Below the pieces are notes generated by a model. The model worked only from the letters and a program-made list of their open reading frames with translations. It made no database searches and was not told where the DNA came from. Below, one piece after another: positions 7,275 to 15,475 of a stretch of 64,000 bases of DNA. The DNA lies in the NCBI RefSeq assembly GCF_900114995.1, contig NZ_FOUX01000003.1, forward strand, positions 1,116,001 to 1,180,000, given 5' to 3'. A program made the translations under genes and the position numbers. This stretch comes from Chitinophaga sp. YR627. Its GTDB lineage: Bacteria > Bacteroidota > Bacteroidia > Chitinophagales > Chitinophagaceae. The first letter of the stretch is position 1. Each line of letters starts with the position of its first letter.

Positions 7275-9809
7275 ATGGATACCAGGAGAGACTTTATCAA
7301 AAAAGCCGCATTACTATCAGGCGGCGCAGGTCTGGCAGGTGTATTGCCAGCTTCCATTCAGAGAGCCATGGCCATCAATCCGGCTGCAGGTACTACCTTC
7401 CTTGATGCGGAACATGTTGTACTGCTCATGCAGGAAAACCGCTCGTTCGATCATAGTCTGGGTACCCTGCGTGGTGTACGTGGATTCAATGATCCACGCG
7501 CTATCACACAGCCTGATAAAAATCTGGTATGGCTCCAGTCCAATGCGAAAGGAGAAACCTATGCTCCCTTCCGCCTCGATATCAAAGATTCAAAGGTCAC
7601 CTGGATGAGTTCTCTGCCGCACTCATGGGAGAACCAGGTTGATGCCCGCAATAATGGTAAATATGACAAATGGCTGGATGTAAAACAGTCCGGCAATAAA
7701 GAATACGCCAACCTGCCACTCACCATGGGTTATTTCACCCGTGAAGACATTCCTTTTTATTACGCCCTGGCTGACGCGTTCACTGTCTGCGACCAGAACT
7801 TCTGTTCTTCGCTGACAGGTACCACGCCAAACAGACTTTATTTCTGGACAGGTACCATCCGCGAAAAACAAAGTCCTGATGCGGCGCCTAACGTACGTAA
7901 CTCAGAAGTGGATTATGGTGTTCCTGCCAGCTGGACCACCTTCCCTGAACGGCTGGAAGAAAACGGTATCAGCTGGAAAGTATACCAGAATGAACTGAGC
8001 GTAGGTGTTGGTTTCACAGGTGAAGAAGACTCCTGGCTGGCTAACTTCACCGACAACCCGCTTGAATTCTTTGCGCAATACAGACCGGAATTTTCGGTTG
8101 CACACTATAAACATGTACAACGCAGCATAGAGAAACAGAAAGCGGCTATTACAGCCCTGGAAGATAAATTAAAGACACTCTCTGGTACACAGGCAGATGT
8201 TGCTCAGAAAGAGCTGCAGGAGAAACGGGAACTGTTACGCAAATTGCAGGAACATGAGGAGAAATGGCGTCCTGAGAAATTTGAACTGCTGTCCGAACGG
8301 GAAAAGAACATCCACAGAAAAGCATTCACCACCAACGAAAAAGACCCCGATTACCATCAGCTGAGCACCTTACAGTATCACGATGGTAACACCGAACGTA
8401 CGATGCAGGTGCCTAAAGGCGATGTATTATACCAGTTCCGGGAAGATGTAAAGAATGGTCAGTTGCCCGCTGTTTCCTGGATCGTCTCTCCTGAAAACTT
8501 CTCCGATCACCCTGGTGCACCATGGTATGGCGCATGGTATGTGGCAGAAGTAATGGATATCCTTACACAGAATCCGGAAGTCTGGAAGAAGACCATCTTT
8601 ATCCTGGCTTACGATGAAAACGATGGTGATTTCGACCACGTACCTCCATTTGTACCTCCTCATGGTCCGGGTACTGGTCTGGTATCTGAAGGTATCGACA
8701 CCAGCGTAGAGTATGTCACACGCGAACAGGAACTCCGTAAAAATGGTATGCAGGAAGAAGACGTGAGAGAAAGCCCTATTGGTCTGGGCTATCGTGTACC
8801 GCTGATTATCGCCTCTCCATGGAGCCGCGGTGGTATGGTCTGCTCCGAAGTATTTGACCATACTTCTACCTTGCAGTTCCTCGAGCGCTTCCTGCATCAC
8901 AAGACAGGCAAAAATATCGTTGAAAGTAATATCTCCGAATGGCGTCGTACGATCTGTGGTGACCTCAGTTCTGTATTCACGCCTTATAACGGGGAGAAAA
9001 TACCGCTCCCTTCTTTTGGGGATAAAGACACCTTTATCGAGAGTATTCACAAAGCGCAATTCAAAGATGTGCCTTCAGGGTTCAAAAAACTGACGGCTGC
9101 GGAGATTGCTGCAATTAATAAAAACCCGGCCACAGCGCCTTATATGGCGAAACAGGAGGAAGGTATAAGACCTGCCTGTGCATTGCCTTATGAAATGTAT
9201 GTGGATGGTCAGCTGAGTAAAGGCGGTTTTGAAATATCCTTCAAAGCAGGTAATGAACTGGCAGGGAAAGCCGCCGCTGGTGTACCATTCAATGTGTATG
9301 CGCCAGGTAAATACCTTTCCGGTGATAATAGCACCTTTGAAACAGTCAGAACATGGGCCTATGCAGTGAAAGCAGGCGACAGACTGGCGGATCACTGGCC
9401 ATTGCAATCATTTGAAAACGGTATTTATCATCTGTGTGTCTACGGACCAAACGGCTTCTTCCGTGAATTTGCCGGTAATGACAAAGCGCCGCAACTGGAA
9501 GTATGGTGTGACTATGAACGTAAAGGAAAGGCCTTTACCGGCAATGTTTCCCTGCAATTGAATAATCACCATACGCAGGCACTGACGGTTGAAGTTATCG
9601 ACCATGCGTATGGCAAACCAGCACAGAAAAAGACGCTGGCTGCCAGAAGCAAAACAGCTATTGTACTGGATCTGCAAAAGAGTCATTCCTGGTACGATTT
9701 CAGCGTACGTATCACCGGACAATCATCCTTTGAAAGAAGGTATGCCGGTCGTGTGGAGAATGGTAAAGCCGGCTTCAGCGATCCAGCAATGGGCCGTGTG
9801 AAAGGATAG
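7275..9809 (+). CDS. Phosphocholine-specific phospholipase C, Tat-exported
   Basis: Predicted to hydrolyse phosphatidylcholine or sphingomyelin to phosphocholine. The product (844 residues from the ATG at 7275) starts with a twin-arginine signal, MDTRRDFIKKAALLSGGAG, followed by a phosphoesterase domain with VVLLMQENRSFDH, the motif SLTGTTPNRLYFWTG and YDENDGDFDHVPPF. The region after about residue 620 contains two repeated beta-sandwich domains typical of this family (DUF756-like). A TTG 51 bases upstream would extend the frame, but the Tat motif fixes 7275. Export fits with tatA in the window. A segment near residues 275-330 is strongly charged and probably coiled. The nearby SDR gene starts 39 bases after the stop. 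Confidence 0.93.
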   Translation: MDTRRDFIKKAALLSGGAGLAGVLPASIQRAMAINPAAGTTFLDAEHVVLLMQENRSFDHSLGTLRGVRGFNDPRAITQPDKNLVWLQSNAKGETYAPFRLDIKDSKVTWMSSLPHSWENQVDARNNGKYDKWLDVKQSGNKEYANLPLTMGYFTREDIPFYYALADAFTVCDQNFCSSLTGTTPNRLYFWTGTIREKQSPDAAPNVRNSEVDYGVPASWTTFPERLEENGISWKVYQNELSVGVGFTGEEDSWLANFTDNPLEFFAQYRPEFSVAHYKHVQRSIEKQKAAITALEDKLKTLSGTQADVAQKELQEKRELLRKLQEHEEKWRPEKFELLSEREKNIHRKAFTTNEKDPDYHQLSTLQYHDGNTERTMQVPKGDVLYQFREDVKNGQLPAVSWIVSPENFSDHPGAPWYGAWYVAEVMDILTQNPEVWKKTIFILAYDENDGDFDHVPPFVPPHGPGTGLVSEGIDTSVEYVTREQELRKNGMQEEDVRESPIGLGYRVPLIIASPWSRGGMVCSEVFDHTSTLQFLERFLHHKTGKNIVESNISEWRRTICGDLSSVFTPYNGEKIPLPSFGDKDTFIESIHKAQFKDVPSGFKKLTAAEIAAINKNPATAPYMAKQEEGIRPACALPYEMYVDGQLSKGGFEISFKAGNELAGKAAAGVPFNVYAPGKYLSGDNSTFETVRTWAYAVKAGDRLADHWPLQSFENGIYHLCVYGPNGFFREFAGNDKAPQLEVWCDYERKGKAFTGNVSLQLNNHHTQALTVEVIDHAYGKPAQKKTLAARSKTAIVLDLQKSHSWYDFSVRITGQSSFERRYAGRVENGKAGFSDPAMGRVKG

Positions 9810-9848
9810 GGCTATATTTAACGCTGAAAATGTAAATACATCAGAGAT

Positions 9849-10565
9849 ATGGAATCAATAAAAGGAAAAAACGCACTCGTAACAGGTGCAGGAAAAGGAA
9901 TCGGGAAGGCAGTTGCTAAACAGCTGGCCGCAGAAGGAGTGAACCTGGCATTGCTGGCGCGTACAGAGAAAGATCTGCAGGCAGTAGCGGAAGAACTGAA
10001 GGGCACAGGTGTAAAGGTAGTATATGCTACCGCAGATGTGGCCGAGAGGAAAGAGGTAGAAGCAGCAATTGAAAAGATGACAGCTGAACTGGGTAGCATC
10101 GATATTCTGATCAATAACGCCGGTATCGGAAAATTTGGAAAGTTCCTGGAACTGGAACCAGAAGAATGGGAGCAGGTAGTTAAGGTAAACCTTTTTGGTG
10201 CTTATTATGTTGTACGTTCAGTACTGCCTGGTATGTTATCCCGTCAGACAGGTGATATCGTTAATATCTCCTCTACAGCGGGTCAGAAAGGGGCCCCGGT
10301 AACCAGCGCTTACAGTGCATCTAAATTCGGACTGATCGGTATGTCAGAGTCGCTGATGCAGGAAGTGCGTAAGTCGAATATCAGGGTGACCACTTTGACG
10401 CCAAGCACTATTGCAACAGATATGGCAATAGATCTTAAGCTGACTGATGGTAATCCGGAAAAAGTGATGCAGGCAGAAGATTTTGCCGAGCTCATCGTGA
10501 TGCAGCTGAAGCTAAACAGACGTACCTTTGTAAAAGAAGCGGGCTTATGGTCTACCAACCCGTGA
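9849..10565 (+). CDS. Short-chain dehydrogenase/reductase (FabG-like)
   Basis: NAD(P)-dependent oxidoreductase of the classical SDR family, probably a 3-oxoacyl reductase or related carbonyl reductase. The 238-residue protein has the cofactor motif TGAGKGIGKAVA at residues 12-23, NNAG near 90, catalytic serine in NISSTAG and the YSASK catalytic tetrad motif near 156. It lies 39 bases after the phospholipase gene on the same strand and may be co-transcribed. A perfect hairpin follows. Substrate is not determinable; acetoacetyl-CoA reductase or a sugar or steroid dehydrogenase are possible alternatives. Confidence 0.9.
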   Translation: MESIKGKNALVTGAGKGIGKAVAKQLAAEGVNLALLARTEKDLQAVAEELKGTGVKVVYATADVAERKEVEAAIEKMTAELGSIDILINNAGIGKFGKFLELEPEEWEQVVKVNLFGAYYVVRSVLPGMLSRQTGDIVNISSTAGQKGAPVTSAYSASKFGLIGMSESLMQEVRKSNIRVTTLTPSTIATDMAIDLKLTDGNPEKVMQAEDFAELIVMQLKLNRRTFVKEAGLWSTNP

Positions 10566-10592
10566 TTTAATCTTATCATATTGTTTAAGGAA

Positions 10593-10626
10593 AAAGGCCG
10601 CTCAATACATTTGAGCGGCCTTTCTC
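10593..10626. terminator. Bidirectional terminator between SDR and SufE-like genes
   Basis: A perfect 13-bp stem (10593-10605 with 10611-10623) has a five-base loop, with A-rich 5' and T-rich 3' flanks. It sits between convergent genes and can serve both. Confidence 0.85.
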
Positions 10627-10645
10627 TTATAACTGATTTCTTTGC

Positions 10646-11071
10646 TTACAGTGCCTGCAATAACTGTATCTGGTACGCTACTGCCTGTGACTTCATTTTC
10701 CGTAATATCAACGGCCATTGCAGCGTAAGGAACGGCTGAAACAGACCAGAGATCTCGTTCATAAAATAGATATCCGCATCAGCGATATCTTTGGGATGAT
10801 TGCCGGACAGAACCCTTGAAAACATAGCCAGCAGACCATTTGTTGCTTTATCGCTACTGGCTGCTGTGAACCACACTTTTTCCTTGATATAGACAGCACG
10901 TACCCAGATATCAGAGATCCAGCCCTGTACCTGGTAGTGTTCATGTTTGTACTTGTCTTCCATCAAAGGCAATGATTTTGCAATATTATCTATGTATTGC
11001 TGGCGGCTTTCTTCATCTTCGAGGTGCATTACATCCTCAATCAGTTTATCCTGTACTTCATTTATTGACAT
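10646..11071 (-). CDS. SufE-like protein lacking the catalytic cysteine
   Basis: The 141-residue product aligns with SufE along its length: N-terminal helix INEVQDKLIEDV, the signature IAKSLPLMEDKYKHEHYQVQG, and the C-terminal ADIYFMNEISG. Normal SufE accepts persulfide sulfur from SufS on a cysteine in the motif KGCxSxVW. Here that position reads VQGWISDIW, with Trp (about residue 50) instead of Cys, and the protein contains no cysteine at all. The downstream SPTRxNGL motif is also replaced. It therefore cannot act as a persulfide carrier. It might be a regulator or scaffold of a desulfurase, or a decaying paralogue. No suf genes are adjacent. The fold call is from motifs and is fairly sure; the function is unknown. 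Confidence 0.8.
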   Translation of the reverse strand: MSINEVQDKLIEDVMHLEDEESRQQYIDNIAKSLPLMEDKYKHEHYQVQGWISDIWVRAVYIKEKVWFTAASSDKATNGLLAMFSRVLSGNHPKDIADADIYFMNEISGLFQPFLTLQWPLILRKMKSQAVAYQIQLLQAL

Positions 11072-11164
11072 AGACGCTCTTTTAAAGGTGACAATATGAA
11101 TTTACGCAGATATGCTGGTTGATAGTGAATCAAAAACGGAAAATCTTTCCAAATGCACTGAAAC

Positions 11165-13072
11165 TTATTTTACCGGCGTGAAAAATTCTTCCGGGATCTC
11201 ATTTCTAAGAAAAGCCGATAAGGGTTCTACCAGCTGCCCGGGATTGATACTACCCTCAAATTCATTGCTATAAATGACAGTTTCATTTCTATAGTCCCGC
11301 GGACGATTGGGGTAAAATTCCAATGCCACGCGCATCCTTGTTTTGATACTGCCTTCATACACCGGGCAGGCTATCTGCCAGTATTGCTGAGGCCCAAGTA
11401 TGACATCATATGCGCTATTGCCACAGCTTATACCATCCATTGAAAGTTCAATGTTATTCCACTTGTTATCAGGTGTCAGTACCTCTATATGCATCCGCAT
11501 TGTATTGTCCATTGACGAGAAAGGCACCTTCCGGTGGGTGGTATTGGCTATATAAACCTTGAATCCGTTCTTTCTTCCGTTAATAATGCTTTTGGATGTA
11601 GTGTCTGCTATTATGCTGATCTTATTGGCAGGGAACCGCTTGTCTGACGGGTGGATAGTCAGCGGATAATTGTCATGTTTTTTCATTGTGCGGCCGGGCA
11701 CTGGCAATGCATCGACCCGATAGTAGTTGTGGCCTTTGTAAGCAGTATTAACACTGTAAATGGAAGTGGTGTCCTGCGTCTGCCAGACTATTTTCCCTGA
11801 AAAATCCATATATACCTCTCTTTGTCCGATAGAGCATGCTATTAAACTGTCTTCTTCGTAAACACGCTCAATACGGTTGATAATGGCAGGTATGATATAG
11901 TGTCCGTCTTTCCGGGATATGCCATAAATGCTGTATCTATCAGGACCCGTTTCGCTGAAAATGAAGATGTCGCCAATCAGACCAGGGCTTTCTATTTTTT
12001 TAAATTTGGGTTGTACAATGAATACGCCATTCGAATCTATGATCCCGACACCGCTATCGACAGATACAACGGCCGTTCCATTCGTTGATCTCCCTTCATA
12101 TTGCTCTACCCCATTAAATAAACGATCAGAAACGGGCTGCCCGTTTTTATCAATCATCTGGTATTTCCAGCCACCCACGCGTTCATGAGCGATGACAGCT
12201 CTGTTACACCAGAAATCACGTGCTACTATGATATCGTCCGGCAGGTAAATAATGGCGCCTGTCGTATCCATATAGGCATGATCATTATGTTGGGGGCCTG
12301 ACATACTATTCGGGTTCAGACCTACCTTCATCAGGCCATCATGAAAATCGCCGTAAAAGATCCGCGTGTTCAACACTGCTTTATCTTTCAGGAAAACCTG
12401 CCGGAATGTAGAATCAAATAAGCCTATCTGCTCTCTGCCATCCTTCACCATTTCCACAATAAAATGGCCACTATTTGGGAAGTCATATATGCGGGTGTAT
12501 GTGTATGGTAACCTTATCTTTTGTCCTGATGTATCTATCAAAGATTCCAAGGTATCATTCATATGTTTAGCCAGTGCATACCCATTCCTGAAATTACGGA
12601 TATAGGTGTATTTCATTTCCGTGAGCCGCTTACCCTGCCTGTCGATAATGCCATATAGTCCCTTCAGTGTTCTGGCAACAGCCCGGTTGCTATAAAAAGG
12701 TGCGACGTCTGTATAGATGAGATCAAACGCTTTATTACCACTCTTATCGATATAAAATGGTTTGCCTTTTTCGTATACTTTAGCGACCCCGTTTTTGAAG
12801 TTTTCTGCCCGGTCAAAACGTGCAGGTATTACAAAGTGGCCGGTAGTATCAATATATCCAAAAGTACCTCCTTCTCTTACAGCTGCCAGTCCTTCCAGAA
12901 AGTTACGTGCGTCATAGAAACGGGGAGGAATGATCATCTTTCCCTGCCTGTCGATATATCCATATTTTGCCCCTTCCTGTACCAGGAACAGCCGCCTGCT
13001 TTGTGCAGATAACTGATGCCCTGATATGATCAGTATTAGCAGGAAAGTATAAATAATGCGCTTCCTGTGATT
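11165..13072 (-). CDS. WG-repeat protein, exported
   Basis: Secreted or periplasmic protein of unknown role. From the ATG at 13072 it has 635 residues with a signal peptide ending LSAQ near residue 25. Residues 30-420 hold many copies of the WG (KWG) repeat, for example GYIDRQGKMIIPPRF and GYIDTTGHFVIPARF, each about 25-50 residues and predicted to form beta hairpins. The C-terminal 170 residues are a separate domain I do not recognise; they may be a beta-sandwich. An ATG ten codons upstream (13102) is possible, but the shorter start gives a better signal peptide. It is alone on its strand, with no operon partner visible. Confidence 0.85.
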   Translation of the reverse strand, partial: NHRKRIIYTFLLILIISGHQLSAQSRRLFLVQEGAKYGYIDRQGKMIIPPRFYDARNFLEGLAAVREGGTFGYIDTTGHFVIPARFDRAENFKNGVAKVYEKGKPFYIDKSGNKAFDLIYTDVAPFYSNRAVARTLKGLYGIIDRQGKRLTEMKYTYIRNFRNGYALAKHMNDTLESLIDTSGQKIRLPYTYTRIYDFPNSGHFIVEMVKDGREQIGLFDSTFRQVFLKDKAVLNTRIFYGDFHDGLMKVGLNPNSMSGPQHNDHAYMDTTGAIIYLPDDIIVARDFWCNRAVIAHERVGGWKYQMIDKNGQPVSDRLFNGVEQYEGRSTNGTAVVSVDSGVGIIDSNGVFIVQPKFKKIESPGLIGDIFIFSETGPDRYSIYGISRKDGHYIIPAIINRIERVYEEDSLIACSIGQREVYMDFSGKIVWQTQDTTSIYSVNTAYKGHNYYRVDALPVPGRTMKKHDNYPLTIHPSDKRFPANKISIIADTTSKSIINGRKNGFKVYIANTTHRKVPFSSMDNTMRMHIEVLTPDNKWNNIELSMDGISCGNSAYDVILGPQQYWQIACPVYEGSIKTRMRVALEFYPNRPRDYRNETVIYSNEFEGSINPGQLVEPLSAFLRNEIPEEFFTPVK

Positions 13073-13128
13073 CATTGATGTTTTGTTGGTCAGTTGAGTC
13101 ATAAAGTAACAGATGGCATACTGCCCAA

Positions 13129-13168
13129 AAAGTTGTTACGCCGCGGAGTAACGCGGCGTAACAACTTT
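13129..13168 (-). terminator. Terminator after the DUF4349 gene
   Basis: A perfect 17-bp inverted repeat (13129-13145 with 13152-13168) has a six-base loop. On the minus strand it is about 60 bases after the DUF4349 stop and is followed by a T-rich run. Confidence 0.8.
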
Positions 13169-13227
13169 GTTCATATTTCTATTTTATAGATCGAATGTTC
13201 ATTTACCCGTAACAGGTATGGCTATAT

Positions 13228-14130
13228 TTATTCTTCCAGTTTCTTTGCAACCTTATTGATCAGTTTCAGTTTGTCAACGATCACTAACAGGACGAACGCG
13301 CCACATATTACGCCCACAGCTGCAAACACCAGGTAGGTAAAGTAATGTATTGTCCACTCCAGTGCTACCCTCACCCTATGTATAAAACTGATAGGTTTCT
13401 TTTCGGTCGCACCTTCATATAATGATACACGTACGGTACAGAATTCATTCTCTGTATCAAAATTGCCCAGTTCAACACCGAGGTCCTGCAACTTGCCTTC
13501 TGTCTCCAGAATTTTATCATGCAAGGCCACCAGGTCGGTAATAGGGCCGGGTTTTGACTTTAATTCGTTCAGTGATTCCAGTGTTTTCAGTAGAGAGGCT
13601 TTCTGTGCATTCAGCTGACGGTATTCATTGGTTTTATCCACCTTGGTGATCTCAGTAGACCTGATCACGCCTATTTTCTGGATCGCCAGATAGAAGGAAT
13701 CAAAGACTTCCGGATTAACCCCGATCATCAGGTGGAGCTCACGACCACCTTTCAGACCTAAAGCCTGCTCGTACTGTACGATCGCTTTGAAGGACTCCGT
13801 TTGCTGGGAGAGTTGTTTGGCATCGTCTTCAAAATGAGAAGACTTTGTACGGATGGAAGCCGTCTTTTCATACTTCTGACTGGGAGCAGCAGCAGGGGCT
13901 GACATATCCGGTTGAGACATGGATTGGCTACTCTTGTATTGCACCTTTTCGGATGCATAGTTCTTTCTCAGATTGCTGATATTCTCAAAGAAGTCAACAC
14001 TATAGTCATTGGTCTGCCGGGTGTCAGTAGCTACGTATCCATAAATGAATCTGAAAACAAACAGTACAGCAAAGATCAGGGTCGCCCAACGCACCAGTCC
14101 CCAGATGCGGGCCTTAAAACTTTTAATCAT
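13228..14130 (-). CDS. DUF4349 domain membrane protein
   Basis: Unknown-function membrane protein of the DUF4349 family, often predicted to be an exported or envelope lipoprotein. The 300 residues comprise an N-terminal membrane helix (about residues 12-30), an extracytoplasmic domain with the typical TKSSHFEDDAKQLSQQ and a long coiled coil (about 165-215, the segment with repeated KASLLKTLESLNELK), then a second membrane helix near 260-285. It is divergent from the thiolase gene with 64 bases between starts. A perfect hairpin ends the transcript. Confidence 0.85.
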   Translation of the reverse strand: MIKSFKARIWGLVRWATLIFAVLFVFRFIYGYVATDTRQTNDYSVDFFENISNLRKNYASEKVQYKSSQSMSQPDMSAPAAAPSQKYEKTASIRTKSSHFEDDAKQLSQQTESFKAIVQYEQALGLKGGRELHLMIGVNPEVFDSFYLAIQKIGVIRSTEITKVDKTNEYRQLNAQKASLLKTLESLNELKSKPGPITDLVALHDKILETEGKLQDLGVELGNFDTENEFCTVRVSLYEGATEKKPISFIHRVRVALEWTIHYFTYLVFAAVGVICGAFVLLVIVDKLKLINKVAKKLEE

Positions 14131-14194
14131 ATAGGGTAAAAATTGAGTATGTAATTTAGGTAATTGTTGGGTACGATAATCGTATATTTAGTAT

Positions 14195-15475
14195 ATGCTT
14201 TCCGATCTGAAATCCCGCAGAGTAGCCGTTGTTGGTTACAACCGTATCCCTTTCGCAAGGCAGAATACTTTTTATGCCGATAAAGGGAATCAGGCCATGA
14301 TGACAGCCGCTTTAAACGGTCTGATAGATCGTTATCACCTGAGCGGTATGCTTTTAGGTGAAGTTGCTGGTGGCGCCGTCATCAAACATAGCCGGGAAAT
14401 CAATCTGATGCGGGAATGCGTCTTAGGTTCCTCTCTCGATCACGCTACCGCTGCCTGTGATATCCAGCAGGCCTGTAACACGGGTGTTGCTGCTTCTCTT
14501 TATATCGCACACAAGATCGCGCTTGGTCAGATAGAAGCCGGTATTGCCGGTGGTGTAGACTCTGCCAGCGATGTACCCCTTGTTTTCAGTGAGGGATTAC
14601 GTAGCAGCCTTCTGGCAGTGCGCCGGGCACAGACGCTCGGGCAGCGTATCCAGGCATTCTCCCGGATCAGGTGGAAAGACCTGAAACCGGTAGCGCCGAT
14701 GAATATGGAACCCCGCACAGGACTGTCCATGGGAGGCCATACTGAGATCACTGCTAAATATTACCAGATCTCCCGTGAGGACCAGGACCGGTATTCACTG
14801 GAAAGTCATCAGAAAATGGCCGCCGCCTATGACAGTGGCTTCTTTAATGACATGCTGACGCCATTCGCAGGACTGGACCGGGATAACATCCTCAGAAGAG
14901 ATACCAGCCTGGAAAAACTCGCCAGACTCAAACCCGCTTTCGATAAAACCAGTGGTTCGCTTACCGCCGGTAATTCCTCCCCATTAACGGATGGCGCTTC
15001 CTGTATATTGCTGGCCAGTGAAGATTGGGCAAGACAACAGGGATTACCCGTACTAGCCTATATCACCTTCGCAGCAACTGCCGCGATAGACTATCTCCAA
15101 AGTCCGCATAACCTGCTCCTGGCACCCGTACATGCATCTGTAAAGATGCTCGAACAGGCAGGACTCACTTTACAGGATTTCGATTACTACGAAATCCATG
15201 AAGCTTTTGCCGCACAGGTACTGGCATTATTGAAAATATGGGAACAACCCGGCCTGATGAAACAGTTCGGTTATGACAAAGCATTGGGCAGTATTGATCA
15301 TAGCAAATTGAATGTACATGGGAGTAGTCTCGCTGCCGGACATCCATTCGCAGCTACCGGTGCCCGTGTCATCGCTACCATGGCAAAGCTGCTGCATGAA
15401 AAAGGATCAGGCAGGGGATTGGTGTCTGTCTGCGCTGCCGGCGGACAAGGCGTTACCCTGATCATGGAAAAATGA
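14195..15475 (+). CDS. Acetyl-CoA C-acyltransferase (thiolase)
   Basis: Thiolase that cleaves or forms 3-ketoacyl-CoA in fatty acid degradation or related pathways. The 426-residue protein has the acyl-accepting cysteine in QQACNTGVAAS (near residue 93), the histidine in HGSSLAAGHPFAATGAR and the second cysteine in CAAGGQG (near 412). YEIHEAFAAQVLA is also diagnostic. It resembles the FadI/FadA group in length, rather than the 390-residue biosynthetic thiolases. No other beta-oxidation gene is next to it. Its stop abuts that of topB on the other strand: the two stop codons share the hexamer TGATCA. Confidence 0.93.
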   Translation: MLSDLKSRRVAVVGYNRIPFARQNTFYADKGNQAMMTAALNGLIDRYHLSGMLLGEVAGGAVIKHSREINLMRECVLGSSLDHATAACDIQQACNTGVAASLYIAHKIALGQIEAGIAGGVDSASDVPLVFSEGLRSSLLAVRRAQTLGQRIQAFSRIRWKDLKPVAPMNMEPRTGLSMGGHTEITAKYYQISREDQDRYSLESHQKMAAAYDSGFFNDMLTPFAGLDRDNILRRDTSLEKLARLKPAFDKTSGSLTAGNSSPLTDGASCILLASEDWARQQGLPVLAYITFAATAAIDYLQSPHNLLLAPVHASVKMLEQAGLTLQDFDYYEIHEAFAAQVLALLKIWEQPGLMKQFGYDKALGSIDHSKLNVHGSSLAAGHPFAATGARVIATMAKLLHEKGSGRGLVSVCAAGGQGVTLIMEK

